The notes beneath the pieces were generated by a model that was given only the letters and a program-made list of their open reading frames with translations, made no database searches and had not been told where the DNA came from. DNA of 64,000 bases from Siphonodentalium dalli. Taxonomy: Eukaryota > Mollusca > Scaphopoda > Gadilida > Siphonodentaliidae. The stretch spans positions 282,591,426 to 282,655,425 of the forward strand of contig CP136063.1 of the NCBI GenBank assembly GCA_032622095.1. The letters run 5' to 3'. Positions 1 to 11,666 of this stretch are shown here, in pieces. The first letter of the stretch is position 1, and each line of letters begins with the position of its first letter. A program made the translations under genes and the position numbers.

Positions 1-42
1 TGACAAATTCTGAAGGCCGACTGAGCGGGGTAGATTAATATT

Positions 43-190
43 ATCCATCATGACCTGGGGTGTGGGATGGAAAAATCTCACCCGAGGGGCCAGATATTTG
101 GGCCGGACACGAGGCTTGCCAAGTGTCCGGACCAAATATCTGGCCCCGAGGGTGATATTTTTCCATCATACACCCCAGGTCATGATGGAT
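43..190. repeat. Hairpin (foldback) MITE
   Basis: The two halves are near-perfect reverse complements: the left arm begins ATCCATCATGACCTGGGG and the right arm ends with its complement, separated by a short loop near 113-122. The small ORFs on both strands here simply read the same palindrome. A 20-bp motif just outside (CGACTGAGCGGGGTAGAT, near 19-36) recurs with one change at about 1467-1484, so this may be one part of a larger repeat. Confidence 0.85.
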
Positions 191-769
191 CATTTTTCTC
201 CCAACCCAAGAGCCACATTCCAATTTTTTGTTTTATACCAATCTTTGGCACATTCCAGTAGCTTCGTAACAGTATATCTGGGGAGAAATCTGATGCGATA
301 TTCGTGATTAACTGGGATGATGGCGGTATATACCAAAGGTATATACTCTATAAACAAAGCGCGTTACACGTGCGCGCAGGGTTAATACGTTAGAGTGAAA
401 TCGACACGGTCTTGTGAAAAGGACATGGATACGTCACATCGTTGCACCTGCATAAATTCCGAGAAACGCGCGTATTGATATGAAGTATGTACAACTGGAC
501 TAATCGTGTTTGTCATCGGAAATGACCATATCGATACCATTTAGAAAATGAAACATGTGAAAATATGACAGACAAATGTTAGTTAGACGCGTTCCACGAT
601 TTATTGCAACGATGACAACTGTTCGAATGTGGAATTATTTCGTTCGTCATTTGTGAAGCGGCTATTGTTTACCTGTTACGAAATGTGCCAGTGGTACCAG
701 TTTCGCTTGGGGTCTTCCGTTTTATGGAATATGTTCGCAAATTAGTCGTTTATATTTCATGTTATATAA
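191..769. other. Non-coding stretch, no feature recognised
   Basis: I see no ORF with a recognisable domain, no tandem structure and no inverted repeat here. Confidence 0.5.
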
Positions 770-1120
770 TCACAGGATGCGAATGCGATGGTTGTACCTA
801 AACGAGATCTGATGTACTTTGGTCGCCGTTCTTTCGAGGTCTACGGGCCGACCATTTGGAACAACCTTCCCAAAGAGGTGAAACAGTCTGACTGTTTGGA
901 AACATTCAAATCGGCCCTAAAAACTCACCTATTCATCTCCCATTTCGGACAAATAACATCAGAAAACGTTGAGGAGACTTAATTATTGAAATACATGCAT
1001 ATTATTTATTGCGTATATGTTATAGTGTGAATGTGTGTGACTGCGTTTGTGTGAATTGTTCAGCGCCATGAGCCATACGGGATATGGCGCTATACAAATA
1101 CTCTATATTATTATTATTAT
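770..1120 (+). mobile_element. 5-prime-truncated LINE, 3-prime end with RT C-terminus
   Basis: The reading frame 788-982 encodes 64 residues including FGRRSFEVYGPTIWNNLP and TFKSALKTHLF, the typical extreme C-terminus of CR1/L2/Jockey-type reverse transcriptase ORFs. It is followed by a short 3-prime UTR containing ATGGCGCTATACAAATA and a (TTA)n run at 1108-1120, which is how many such LINEs end. The fragment has no RT core, so it is a dead 5-prime-truncated copy. The frame has no internal stop. Assignment to the broad LINE group is firm; the clade is not. Confidence 0.8.
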
Positions 1121-1830
1121 GCAACTCTGTGTCTGCAAGTGAGGTTATGTTGAAGGTTTTTCGTGATTAACAGTTGAGGCTTATCTCCATTTGTATTAGC
1201 GTCCACGAATTCGTCCGTATTTATTTACTTGAAACGTGAAGCGTAACTGGTTGCATGGTCGCCATTGTTTTTATCTGTTTTAATTCACACAAAACATGAT
1301 GATGGATAGTTAAATTAGTTCCGGCTCTTAATTAAATAGGTAAAGCAGTCACGTGGGTGGTGTGAGATAGATGGTCACGTGATATGTGACACAGAGAAAT
1401 CTCACCCAGCTATCTCACACTGGCTGCCTGTGCTAAAGAGTTTAGGGGGTGGGAGAAAACACTGTCCGACTGAGTGGGGTAGATAACACTGTCATGTCAA
1501 AAATAAAGCTTATAAAAACTCAAGCCGACATGTGAACTCTATTCAGATGCATGCATGTTCACGATGTTGTTTTAATTGTGCATATATATGCCCTGAGTGT
1601 CCCGTATATTCACAATAATTTTTCGTTCATTCATCACAATGCCAAATAAATAAAGTGTTTTCGGCTGTGCATTGACTCTCAATTAGATATAATTCTACAC
1701 TTAATTTCCAAATGTTGGTCTACATGACATTTGGGGTGGGATTTCTGTGAGGAAACCAGTTGTGAAAATCAGAAAATATTAAAGTGGTTGCCAACGAAAT
1801 GGTCCAGAATTTGTTCCGTCCACTTAAATA
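1121..1830. other. Non-coding; partial inverted repeat near 1345-1425
   Basis: The stretch around 1345-1425 has imperfect complementary segments (GTGTGAGATAG and CTATCTCACAC). Near 1467 lies a second copy of the CGACTGAGYGGGGTAGAT motif seen at the window start. Nothing coding is recognisable. Confidence 0.4.
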
Positions 1831-2750
1831 ATGAAAGTGTCAATGACACTGTAGATCAACTTGAAAAGGAAAATTTCATGTGTTACAGTCAATGGAGCGA
1901 TTAGGAATGTGGAAAGTTGAAATGTCTTGAGTAATACTAGATGATCAACAAAAGATATATTTATAAAGTAAAATCCAAAATGGTTGCTGGTGGCTATGTA
2001 TTCAAAGGAAATTCAAAAACATTTGATAGCTTCCATCTAGTAGATCAATATCAAGATTGCTATGAAGTTTGATGATGATCGGCTGAGGGAAGTGAACTGA
2101 AGGGTGTGCCAAAGAATTTCGTCATGCAAAGAGTGAAATCCAAGATGACTGTTTTATACCCCAAAATGACTCATTCCCATCTACATGTCAATGCTAAGAG
2201 CCATGACAAATTTCATAATGATCAGACCAAAGATGACATGTAGCCCATGCCAAAGGATTTAATCAACACTGAGTAAAATCCAAGATGACTGCCAGCGACT
2301 ATATTTTATGGCAGAATGACCCCAAAATGACTTGCTCCCAACTAAATGTCAATATTAACATCATACAAATTCATGATGAGCAGGTGGAACAGTTCATGCA
2401 AAGAGTTAAATCCAAGATGGCTGCTGGCAGCCATTTTTTTTGGCGAATGGCCCCAAAATGACTCATTCCCATCTGCATGTCAATATTAACTTCCACGACA
2501 AATTTCATGATGATCAACGAACACTCCAGCCTGTAGCCAGTGCCAATGGATTGAATTTTAAAATCCAAGATGGCTGCTGGTGGCCATGTTTTTTTGGCGA
2601 ATGACCCCAAAATGATCCTACCAAAGGTACGACCTGCAGCCCATGTTATAGGAAATTGTTGACGAATCACGCACACACGCACGGACGACTGATACCAAGT
2701 CATGGCAATAGCTCAAACTTTACAAAGTAAAGTTGAGCTAAAAAGGTGTT
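1831..2750. repeat. Dispersed monomer repeat R, copy 1
   Basis: Degenerate monomers of roughly 150-170 bp recur here. Each contains AATCCAAGATGGCTGCTGG, then CCCCAAAATGACTCATTCCC, then a CATGACAAATTTCATGATGA-type block. The right end is AAAGTTGAGCTAAAAAGGT. The same family occurs at 34850-35268 and 56877-57600. The left 80 bp (1831-1912) match hAT-derived sequence also present at 34755-34850, so this copy appears to descend from a locus where the repeat already sat inside a hAT element. The minus-strand ORF 2371-2703 is only the repeat read in one frame. Confidence 0.8.
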
Positions 2751-4160
2751 TTGAGCACAACGTGAATACACTTGACCCAAACAGTGGCTACAGACGACAA
2801 CTCAGAAGAGACTCAACACCCATATTAACAACCCGACAACAGACGAGAATGCCATCCCGAGAAAGAATATAAATTTCTATAAAGCATAAATATCGAAGGT
2901 CGTGTACATGTATTTACGTATATTGATTTAATTAGTAAATATTCACTATGACAACTATTCTAAGTCGAGTTTAAATTTTCCTTCACCATGTCTCAATAAA
3001 AAGCGTTCCCTGTTAAGCCTATTCCTGATATGGTGCAAATACGTTTGTATATGTTATTACTTATTAAACCGAATTATTATCCCTCCTTCAAAAGTGTTAT
3101 ATATAATTGGATGTTCAAACGAACCATGGCTAACGTTTATATCTTTGAAACAAAGAGGTCAATAATATTTGCCCAATGCCATACATACATAGATAAACTG
3201 GCAAACAGCAAAAGGCAGTGACAAATTTGATTAATTCAAATATGTATAAGTTGAAAATCAACTAATGATGCAACTTTTTTTACCGACATTTTAAAAAAGA
3301 TCACCTTAAATTTATTATTTCCATGTTTCCTGTCTTTATCTTTTCCTGTATCTTAATAGATCATGTTTTTAATTCTTATTATAATATGTTTTATCTACCG
3401 TTATTTATATTTTAGATGGTAATTTATTGAATAAAGTTTAATTAATCAACACCGGTAATGAGTTGGTTGTGCTTCGACAACTCTTGGTCTCAGTAATGAC
3501 GTCAATACATTCCGATCGTACATGTACATGTAGTGCGATTTTCTGTAAAACGAACACATCTCTAAAATGAACAGAAGGGCTGGACCGAAGAGTGTTTCGA
3601 GAGGTTTTACTGTAATATCAATTTTGATGACTTGCTAGCAAAACTCTGGTGAAATGACATCGGTTCAATCATTAACTTAACGAGATAAATTTGTAATTAA
3701 CATAAACATACCACTTGTTCTTGTACAGGTGCGTGCAATTTCATTAGGCTATTTCTTTCAAAGTGAGCTGTCTGTCTGATAGTTGTGGCACTGCAGGGCT
3801 CTGTGCTGCCCTACCAATTCTGTTTGGCATTGTACACCTGGTGCTGGCAATAATTTGTCATTGGTTTATTTCACATATGCCTTCAATTATTCGAATAGGG
3901 ACAAATCCAGAGACTGAAAGATGTTGACAATAAGAGAATTAGCATATTCGCGATCACAGAAATGGACGACATGAGCTTGAAATAACAATTGCAGCCTTCA
4001 GTGGTCTGATGGGGTCAACATTTCTTCAATTAATGGACATTTTGCTTATTCCCCCCATTCCGGAGATATTTTGGACTGTTCAGTTGCATCAATTTAATTT
4101 TCTCCAGGCTTGATAAACATTGTTCCATTGGCTCCCATGCCTGAGTTTAGTGTGTCTCAT
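2751..4160. other. Gene-free AT-rich stretch
   Basis: The 63-residue frame at 3030-3221 has no recognisable motif. I see no repeat copy shared with the rest of the window. Confidence 0.4.
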
Positions 4161-4164
4161 TTGC

Positions 4165-4345
4165 AGACTGAGGTCCCCAGAGGGTGAATTTAGTGATGCT
4201 AGCATCACCAAATTCACCGACTTGGGACCTCATTCTGCATGGCCTCATCTGCCATGGGAGACAGACTCAGACGTTCCCAAATGATGAATATTGTGATGTA
4301 CACCCATTGGGAACCTCAATTATGCAATGTATCATCTGCCAATTT
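4165..4345. repeat. Short palindromic repeat, family also at 26985-27075
   Basis: GAGGTCCCCAGAGGGTGAAT on the left and AAATTCACCGACTTGGGACC on the right form an imperfect inverted repeat around 4170-4235. A second related block follows (ACACCCATTGGGAACCTC, 4300-4317). Related sequence at 26840-27075 has the same order of blocks, which marks a small dispersed family. Confidence 0.6.
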
Positions 4346-4412
4346 GGAGATATAGAGAAACTAAACTAAAAAAGAAATTGAATCTCTGAAGAAGTTTCTA
4401 TAGAAATTTAAC

Positions 4413-5393
4413 AATTTAAGGACTTTGCTAACCCAATTTTCCCCAAATTTGATGGAGTCAAAATAAAGGTTTATGTTCACTTTTATTAGTAATCACAGTA
4501 ACCAAACCCATGAATGCAACATCTTAAGAGTATAATTCATGGTGGAATATGTTTATAAATTTCACAAATTTATAGAGGTTTTTAAAATCAATTTTTTCGA
4601 ACCCAAAATCAACAAACACAAAGTCCATATCAAAGAAAAAAATATGGCAATGTGTACTGAACACTCTGAAGAATGATGAACAATAAAATAATATTCATAT
4701 TTATCAAGCATTCTTTGATAAAATTACTAAGAACCAATTGTTTACAAATATTTGAGTAACTTGCCTGACATCCCTTGAAGTAAGGTGACAGTTAAGTGTT
4801 AATAACTGTGTGGACAGTGGTGTGTTGTGAATCTCTTGACAAAAGAACTGTGTAATGATTAATCCCTAATCTCTGGGTACCCCATAACCCAGAAACTAGG
4901 TCGCCAATCATCCTGAATCAGGATGTAATCTTGTCATGGCTCAAGCACCTGGACTGTCCTGCTGGTCATAATCTTAGCTGGCTTGAGTGAACATTAACTT
5001 AACCCATCAAATTCAGTTCCCAAATATCTTTTCTGAGCAATGAAAGCTACCATCTGTAAACAACTGCTTCCAAGCCAAAAATCTTAATGAAACTAAAGAA
5101 ATGTGAGTATATCTTTATTGTTCATCATTCTTCACAGTGTTCAGTACATATTGCCATATTTTTTTCTTTGATATTGACTTTGTGCTTGTTGATTTTGGGT
5201 TCGAAAAAATTTATTTAAAAAACTTCTATAAATTCCACATTTTGAATTTCTAACATAATCTACCATGAATTATACTCTTAAAATGTTGCATTCATGGGTT
5301 TGGTTACTGTGGTTACTAATAAAAGTGAACATAAACCTTTGTTTTGGACTCCATTAAATTTGGGGAAAATTGGGTTAGCAAAGTCCTTAAATT
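4413..5393. mobile_element. Foldback element with ~280-bp inverted arms
   Basis: The left arm starts AATTTAAGGACTTTGCTAAC and runs to about 4700; the right arm (about 5110-5393) is its reverse complement with scattered differences. Examples are AAACCCATGAATGCAACAT on the left and ATGTTGCATTCATGGGTTT on the right. The 400-bp centre is unrelated. No transposase frame is present. I could not settle a target-site duplication, so the superfamily is open. Confidence 0.8.
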
Positions 5394-5878
5394 CAATTGT
5401 TTCCACTCGACCTCCCCCTTTAATCCATCAGGATCTATGTGTGTATTGTTTGTGTTGCATATGTCTCATTTTGAAATAAATATTACACTAAATCAGAAGA
5501 GATTCTTCCACCCTGAAAACACTTCTTGACATGTTTCATGTCATATCAAGTACTGAACAATAAATGTCAAAAGAATTTTTTTCAGCCGATTGACTCTCAA
5601 AATCAAAATTTTCTGTCAATTGTCCCAAACAAAAGCTCTTTCAAAACAACAAAATTACTTGTTGAAATAGCAGGAACTTTAGGCAAAACATACATCTGCT
5701 AAATATATACCAAGACAACATATTAACTAAGAACTTACATGGAACTAGTAAATGAAAGTTTCCTTTCTCATCAGGTTCCACCTTGGATTCATGTGTCTTT
5801 ACTGCACACAACTCTCAGTTAAATCAGACCACTGCAAGTGACAAGTTACTGATGTGTTAAATTAGACCAATAGACAAA
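5394..5878. other. Non-coding stretch
   Basis: The two overlapping 61-residue frames at 5294-5529 lie partly inside the foldback arm and show no domain. Nothing else is recognised. Confidence 0.4.
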
Positions 5879-5940
5879 CAGCTCACTCACCATCCAATGA
5901 GAAACCTGACAGCTCACTCACCATCCAATGAGAAACCTGC
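5879..5940. repeat. Perfect 31-bp tandem duplication except last base
   Basis: The unit CAGCTCACTCACCATCCAAT (first 20 bases) occurs at 5879-5909 and again at 5910-5940. The copies differ only at the terminal base. Confidence 0.9.
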
Positions 5941-6335
5941 ATGAAGTGAGTTGTTTATACATGGGAGCACCTGTTAACATGAATACATGACCTGATTTTA
6001 TGATTGGTATTGCCAGCTGAGTCAGTGACAGAGTGAGGTGATAATTTAATAACTGACTTGGTGTGATCATTGACCCAGATAATCTGATGTTGAATGAATG
6101 AATAAGGGTGGCTTCAATGCACATAGTTTGGGGTGGGGGTGGTAAAATCATTTCAACAATTGGAAATTTTATGACTGGCACAACATTTATATTAGGTGAA
6201 AATTTTACACCACATTTCAACCAGTAATTAGTGGGGAGTTTGTTGTTTTTATAGTTATATTTACCAACCAGTAATTAGTGGGGTGTTTTCAGACCAATAG
6301 TAGCATATTTTAAAATTTAATATTTGGTTTGGTCA

Positions 6336-6352
6336 GGGGGGGGGGGGGGGGG
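6336..6352. repeat. Poly-G run of 17
   Basis: An uninterrupted run of 17 G lies directly before TAGTAAAAAATTG. It could form a G-rich secondary structure, and its length may be unreliable in the assembly. Confidence 0.9.
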
Positions 6353-6645
6353 TAGTAAAAAATTGCAGGAAGGTATGCCGGGGTGGTGGGTGTCCCGAGG
6401 GGCAAAAAACACGTTTTTTTACACCCTCATGCAAATTGTTTACTAAAGACCTTTTGTATCCTTATATGACATTTGTAACAGTTTAAAACATATTTTATAA
6501 GAATTTATAACTGCAAAAACACTATATTTATGTTACTGGGACATCATATGGGCCTTAGTGGAGATGACATTAAGCTATGGCATGTTGCCTATGGGGCCGT
6601 GGGTTGAAAAAATTCCTTCCAGAAGCTTCAAGAAATGTAAAACTG

Positions 6646-6736
6646 AAATATATAAACTTGTCTTGATGTAACTAAAGCCAAGGTCATTGTGTGCATGGAA
6701 AAAGAGCAACTGCCTCAAACATTAATGTGACTATCA
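6646..6736. repeat. Left copy of a ~95-bp direct repeat bracketing the LINE region
   Basis: It contains CATTGTGTGCATGGAAAAAG and CTCAAACATTAATGTGACTA. The matching copy lies at 11107-11206, so the pair brackets the 66-bp array and the LINE, 4.4 kb apart. Confidence 0.8.
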
Positions 6737-6756
6737 TCAGAAGTACTGTGGAGGAA

Positions 6757-7010
6757 GGGTAGGCATGGGCTGAACCATGCTACACCCTACACACCCCAAC
6801 TCCAACTGGCACTGCAGAGAAAGGGTAGGCATGGGCTGATCCATGCTACACTCTATACACCCTATTACCAACTGGCACTGCAGAGAAAGGGTAGGCATGG
6901 GCTGATCCATGCTACACTCTATACACCCCATTACCAACTGGCACTGCAGAGAAAGGCTAGGCATGGGCTGATCCACGCTACACTCTATACGCACCAAAAC
7001 CAAAAACACC
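6757..7010. repeat. 66-bp tandem array, about four units
   Basis: Units begin at 6757, 6823, 6889 and 6955 with GGGTAGGCATGGGCTGA, giving an exact 66-bp period. A minus-strand frame (6737-7009) reads a 22-residue repeat only because 66 is divisible by three. A related string (TATGGGCTGAACCATACTAT, 7500-7519) lies at the start of the LINE ORF just downstream, so the array may be 5-prime UTR monomers of that LINE. Confidence 0.85.
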
Positions 7011-7142
7011 AGGCTCTACGTAACAAAAACAAGCAGTCGCAGACGGCAGTATCCCCCGCCGAATTGTGCAGTTGGGGGAAGTGCATTCTCAATAATGTTT
7101 GCGTTCTCAGTATGTGCTAAACAAGAGGTGGGATTTTGTCAA

Positions 7143-7405
7143 AAAGCCTGGTTTGCGAACTCGTTCTAGATAATGGTCATGTGAACTCATATGCCAAAAA
7201 TCTTTGAAATCCGTTGACATTTGTGGAAATGAGCCCTGGGACGTCGTCTATTTGCTATTTGGTAAATTTGACAAAAATAATAAACAAAGTCCAATAACTC
7301 CAGTAAAAATATCCGGTCAGACCTGGCTTGCGAACTCATTCTAGGTAATGGTCAGGTGAACTCATATACCACAAATCGTTGAAATCCATTTACATTTGTT
7401 CAAGT
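7143..7405. repeat. Two direct copies of a ~78-bp segment
   Basis: CTGGTTTGCGAACTCGTTCT near 7149 and CTGGCTTGCGAACTCATTCT near 7324 begin two roughly 78-bp copies, about 178 bp apart and about 85 percent alike by eye. A short inverted repeat (CCCCCACAAATTT and AAATTTGGTGGGG) follows at 7450-7477. Confidence 0.75.
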
Positions 7406-7406
7406 T

Positions 7407-10400
7407 ATGACTCTTTCAAATTCGGGACGGACGGAACACATTACTATATCCCCCACAAATTTTAAATTTGGTGGGGATAATAAAACAAACGCGGGTCGGT
7501 ATGGGCTGAACCATACTATACCCCTAACTGATAGCCACAAAAGGAGATATGGGAACGAAACAACGGCAAAACACCTGCGCCTCCTCCTTATCATCGCTGG
7601 CATCGAACAAAACCTGGGACCCAAAAAAGCGAAAAAGAAAGCTCCCACTAAGCAGAAGGAAAAATCAGTATACCCTTGCGGAGTACGCGAAGGAGCAGTG
7701 ACCTGGACAGTCAACGTAGGAGTTTGGCATCACTACTCATGCGTATACCTAGATACAGCAGAAGTCCATTCAGTAGAAGAAAGACCCAGCAAAGAATGGA
7801 AATGCTTAAAATGTGACAGCATCAACACCGAGAGCTTCACATTCCATAGCTATGAAGTCAGTACCTCCAACTACTACCAAACACTAAGTCATCTAGACAG
7901 CTCCATCCGAAGTATGAACTCAAGTTTCGACCCGACCTATACTAGCAGTCCCAAAGCAGACACAACCCTAGGCTCAGCATCAAGATCGAACAGATTAGCA
8001 TCCCAAAATACCTTTAATACACCAAGGAAAGACAATCTAAGATTGCTAATTGTTAATTGTAGAAGCCAAGTCAGCAACAAAGCGGAACTAGAAATTGCAA
8101 TCACCTACAGAAAGCCTGATGTTATCATCGGTACAGAGTCATGGCTAAAAGGAAAGAAGCCAGGTAAAGAACCAGCCCAAAATGCCATCAAGTCAGCTGA
8201 AGTCTTTCCTGAAGATTATGCTGCCTTATAGGAACGACCGAGATACGACGGGTGGAGGAGTCTTCATTGCCATTCACCAGGAAGCAGTTGCAATAGAGAA
8301 GACAGAATATATCACCAACTGCGAAATTGAATGGATAAAACTGTCAATACAAGGAGGCAAGGATATACACGTAGGAAGTTTCTACATGGCACATCGATCC
8401 AAATCAGACATAGAAAATCAAGAAAAATCCATCAAAGCACTGACTCCAGTTTCATCCTCGGAGGAGACTTTAATTGTCCTGACATCGACTGGGATACAAT
8501 GACTGTACGGCCAGGGGCACAAGACCGAGAGATACAGAATGACCTCATCAACGTGTGTGCGAAATTAGGACTAAAACAGGTACAGGAGGACCCAACCAGG
8601 GAGGGAAGGAAACCTACTGGACCTAATCATAACAAACAACCCATCATTAATAAAATCCACCACTACAATACCTGGCATATCAGACCACAATATGATCATT
8701 GCTGACTGTTCTCCAACTCCATCCTACAACAAACCGGTACAGAGAACTGGATATCTATATCAAAAGGCAAATTGGACTGACATAGCTGCAGATGTGGAGA
8801 AGAAAGCGGTGCAAATAGAAGATTTTCCCACAGATACCAACATCGATACCATGTGGAACTTCTTTCGTGATTCCATCAAAGAAGTCGTGGAAAAAAGAGT
8901 GCCAAAAGCACCAAGATGTCGACGTAAACAACTACCATGGATAAATAGAAGACTCAAACTACTCCAAAGGAAAAAAGCAAGACTACACAGGAAAGCTAAA
9001 GAAGCAGGAAGTTGGAAAGAGTATAAATACCACCAGAAGAAATGTAGAAAAGAAATGAGGAAAGCAGAGCAAGAAAACATAAACACCATAATAAAGAAGG
9101 GGAAGGAAAAGAAAACATCAAAACCTTTTTGGAGCTACATGAAGGCCAGAAAACAAGAGAGAACAGGTACGCCACTGCTAAAAACAGGAACATCACTCAC
9201 AAACGACGCAAAAGATAAAGCGGAGCTATTAAATAAGCAAATTCAGTCGGTTTTCACCATAGGCACTGATGAAGAGCTACCATCCATACAGCAGAACAGT
9301 GTAAACATCAAGACACTGGAAATCACAGAAGAAGGGATAAAGAAGCTTCTGGAAGATATCAAACCATCAAAGGCACCATGTCCAGACAACATCCCTAATA
9401 AAGTACTCAAAATACTGGCCAATGTATTGGCGAAACCCATCACCACCATATTCAACAAATCCATAGAGACGGGCACCCTTCCAGAAGACTGGCTGAACGC
9501 AAACATAACACCAGTTTATAAGAAAGGAGATGTACACCAACCATCAGACTACAGACCAGTATCACTCACTTCAACATGCTGTAAACTACTAGAGCACGTC
9601 CTGTGCAGACACATCCGCGACCACCTGGAACTCTGCAACCTACTTACTGATAGAAAACACGGATTTAGATCTGGCCACTCATGTGTAACCCAGCTTGTAA
9701 ACACCACACAAGATTTACTATCGTCTTTCGACTCGGAGAAGCAAACAGATATGGCAATTCTCGACTTTTCCAAAGCCTTTGACACGGTACCACACCAGAG
9801 TCTATTATACAAACTGAAGTCGTATGGAATCACCGGACCTATACACACCTGGTTGACAAGCTTCCTAACAAAAAGGCATATGAGAGTAGTGTTGGAAGGA
9901 GAAACATCCAAAAGTGTTCCAGTGGAATCGGGAGTACCCCAAAGCACAGTACAAGGAACTCTACTATTCCTCTGCCACATCAATGACCTTCCAAAAGCAG
10001 TCAAATAAGAAGTAAGACTCTTTGCTGATGACTGCATCCTATACCGCCAGATAAATGGCCACCAAGACCACATCCAACTACAACAGGATCTGACATCACT
10101 AGAAGAGTGGGCGAAAACCTGGGGGATGAGATTTAATGCCGGAAAATGCTCCATAATGTCCATGAAGAACAAGGACAAGAATAAAACATCGTTCATCTAC
10201 CAGCTTGACAATCAAATTCTGCAAACAGTCAAACAAAGCGTTTACCTAGGATTGAACATCACAGACGACCTAAAGTGGACAACGCACATATCAAAGATCA
10301 CTGGAAGAGCCAATTACACCTTAGGCTTCCTACGCAGAAACCTACGAAGAGCGGATAACAAATCCAGAGAGACAGCATATAGAGCTATGGTGAGAACATC

Positions 10401-10850
10401 ACTCAAATATGGAGCTAAAATATGGGACCCCGCTGCAGTAGGTGAAATAGAGAAGAGCGGCTAGATTTATCACCAACAACTATAGAGAAGAGACAGAGAA
10501 AAAGGCGCAGTAACCAGCATGATAGATGGCCTAAGGTTAGACTCACTAGAGACCCGCAGAAAGATGAAGAGAATAGAACTCTTCGGCAAGGTGGTTAAGG
10601 GGAAAATCCCAGCCATACACACACATGACTTACTAAAGGAAAAGAAAGGACGGAAGATTCGAGCAAAACAATTTCGAGACCATAAAAAAAATATAAACAT
10701 TCATTCTTCGTGAGAACAATCAGAGACTGGAACAGTATAGAAGAATACGCATGCTCTGGGACCACATCAGGATCAACATCAGAGTAGTAGCAACGACGCG
10801 ACAACAGCCGAGAGGCTCCTGCGCCGAATCAATACAGATACAGATACAGA
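7407..10850 (+). pseudogene. Decayed CR1/L2-like LINE: PHD-like, APE endonuclease, RT
   Basis: One LINE polyprotein is spread over shifted frames. Frame 7407-8231 carries a basic N-terminus and a PHD-like segment with VWHHYSC and WKCLKCDS, in which several expected zinc-ligand cysteines are missing. The APE endonuclease starts with LRLLIVNCRS (about 8038) and continues through frames 8182-8502 and 8331-8705 (LGGDFNCPDIDW). It ends with SDHNMIIADC near 8680, just before frame 8692-10008. RT follows, with SKAPCPDNIP, ILDFSKAFDTVPH and GVPQSTVQGTLLFL, the last altered from the usual GVPQGTVLGPLLF. A TAA at 10006 precedes FADDCILYR in the same frame, so this is a simple nonsense change. C-terminal sequence runs to about 10713, and the 3-prime end is an (ATACAG)n tail at 10833-10850. 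At least two frameshifts and one stop make this copy inactive. Confidence 0.9.
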
Positions 10851-11661
10851 TGGCTAGAATATAACTGTCATCACACTATTGATCAGTGCATCAAGGCAAT
10901 CAACTCATATGATCTGTTACTCTCACAACATCTAAAATATCCAAGTCTGGCAGAGTGACTGTTTGTCATTTATTATAACAGAGGTTGCTCCAGTAGACTA
11001 ACAAAAGTGTTAAGGCATAATGCTAGATAATTGGCTGGTTGACAGACTAATCGGGAAATTGTTAGAAATAATGGAATTGTGTGTACCCTGTACAATGACC
11101 TAAGTTTGAATATATAAGTAAACTTGTCCTGATGCAACTAATGCCTAGATCATTGTGTGCATGGAAAAAGAGCGAGCAACTGTCTCAAACATTAATGTGA
11201 CTACCAATCAAGCCAATCACAACGAGCCAATTTAGCCGAGTGTTTTATCTTACTTAAATCATTTACACCTTTAACCCTTTCAGTACCAGGGGCCGATCTC
11301 ATCGGCCCTAATTTACGGTCTGTAAAATCATCCCTTTTTTGGGTATGCTTAAGCATGCTATAGCGAATGATATCTTCCGATGATTCCAACAACTTACGTG
11401 ATGTGGAATCCACCGGTGTTGATAATGATGACCACAGCGATCAAATGTCTGTAACCGCTGGATGCAGCGTCCCGCAGTCGCCCGAGAAACAATTCGCTGC
11501 TCCTAGCCCAGACATTGAAAAGTGCCTGAACTAAATCCCGGTATGCAAGAAAAACTGAAACTAAGTGTAAATGGGCCATTCGTTTGTTTGACGATTGAAT
11601 GAAGTATCGGGTGAGAATCCAACAGAGCAGGAGGGACCTGAGGACTGTTTGTGGAGTTCTG
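10851..11661. other. Non-coding stretch between LINE and MITE
   Basis: Apart from the direct repeat at 11107-11206 I see no structure and no recognisable coding sequence. The minus-strand frames here have no domain. Confidence 0.4.
11107..11206. repeat. Right copy of the ~95-bp direct repeat
   Basis: It matches 6646-6736 apart from several small indels and substitutions. It is far too long for a LINE target-site duplication, so it is either an older repeat family member on each side or a duplicated segment. Confidence 0.8.
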
Positions 11662-11666
11662 CTTAA

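Noticed and set aside
8760-10196. Several minus-strand ORFs of up to 215 residues across the LINE
   Set aside because: They are antisense shadows of the endonuclease and RT coding region.
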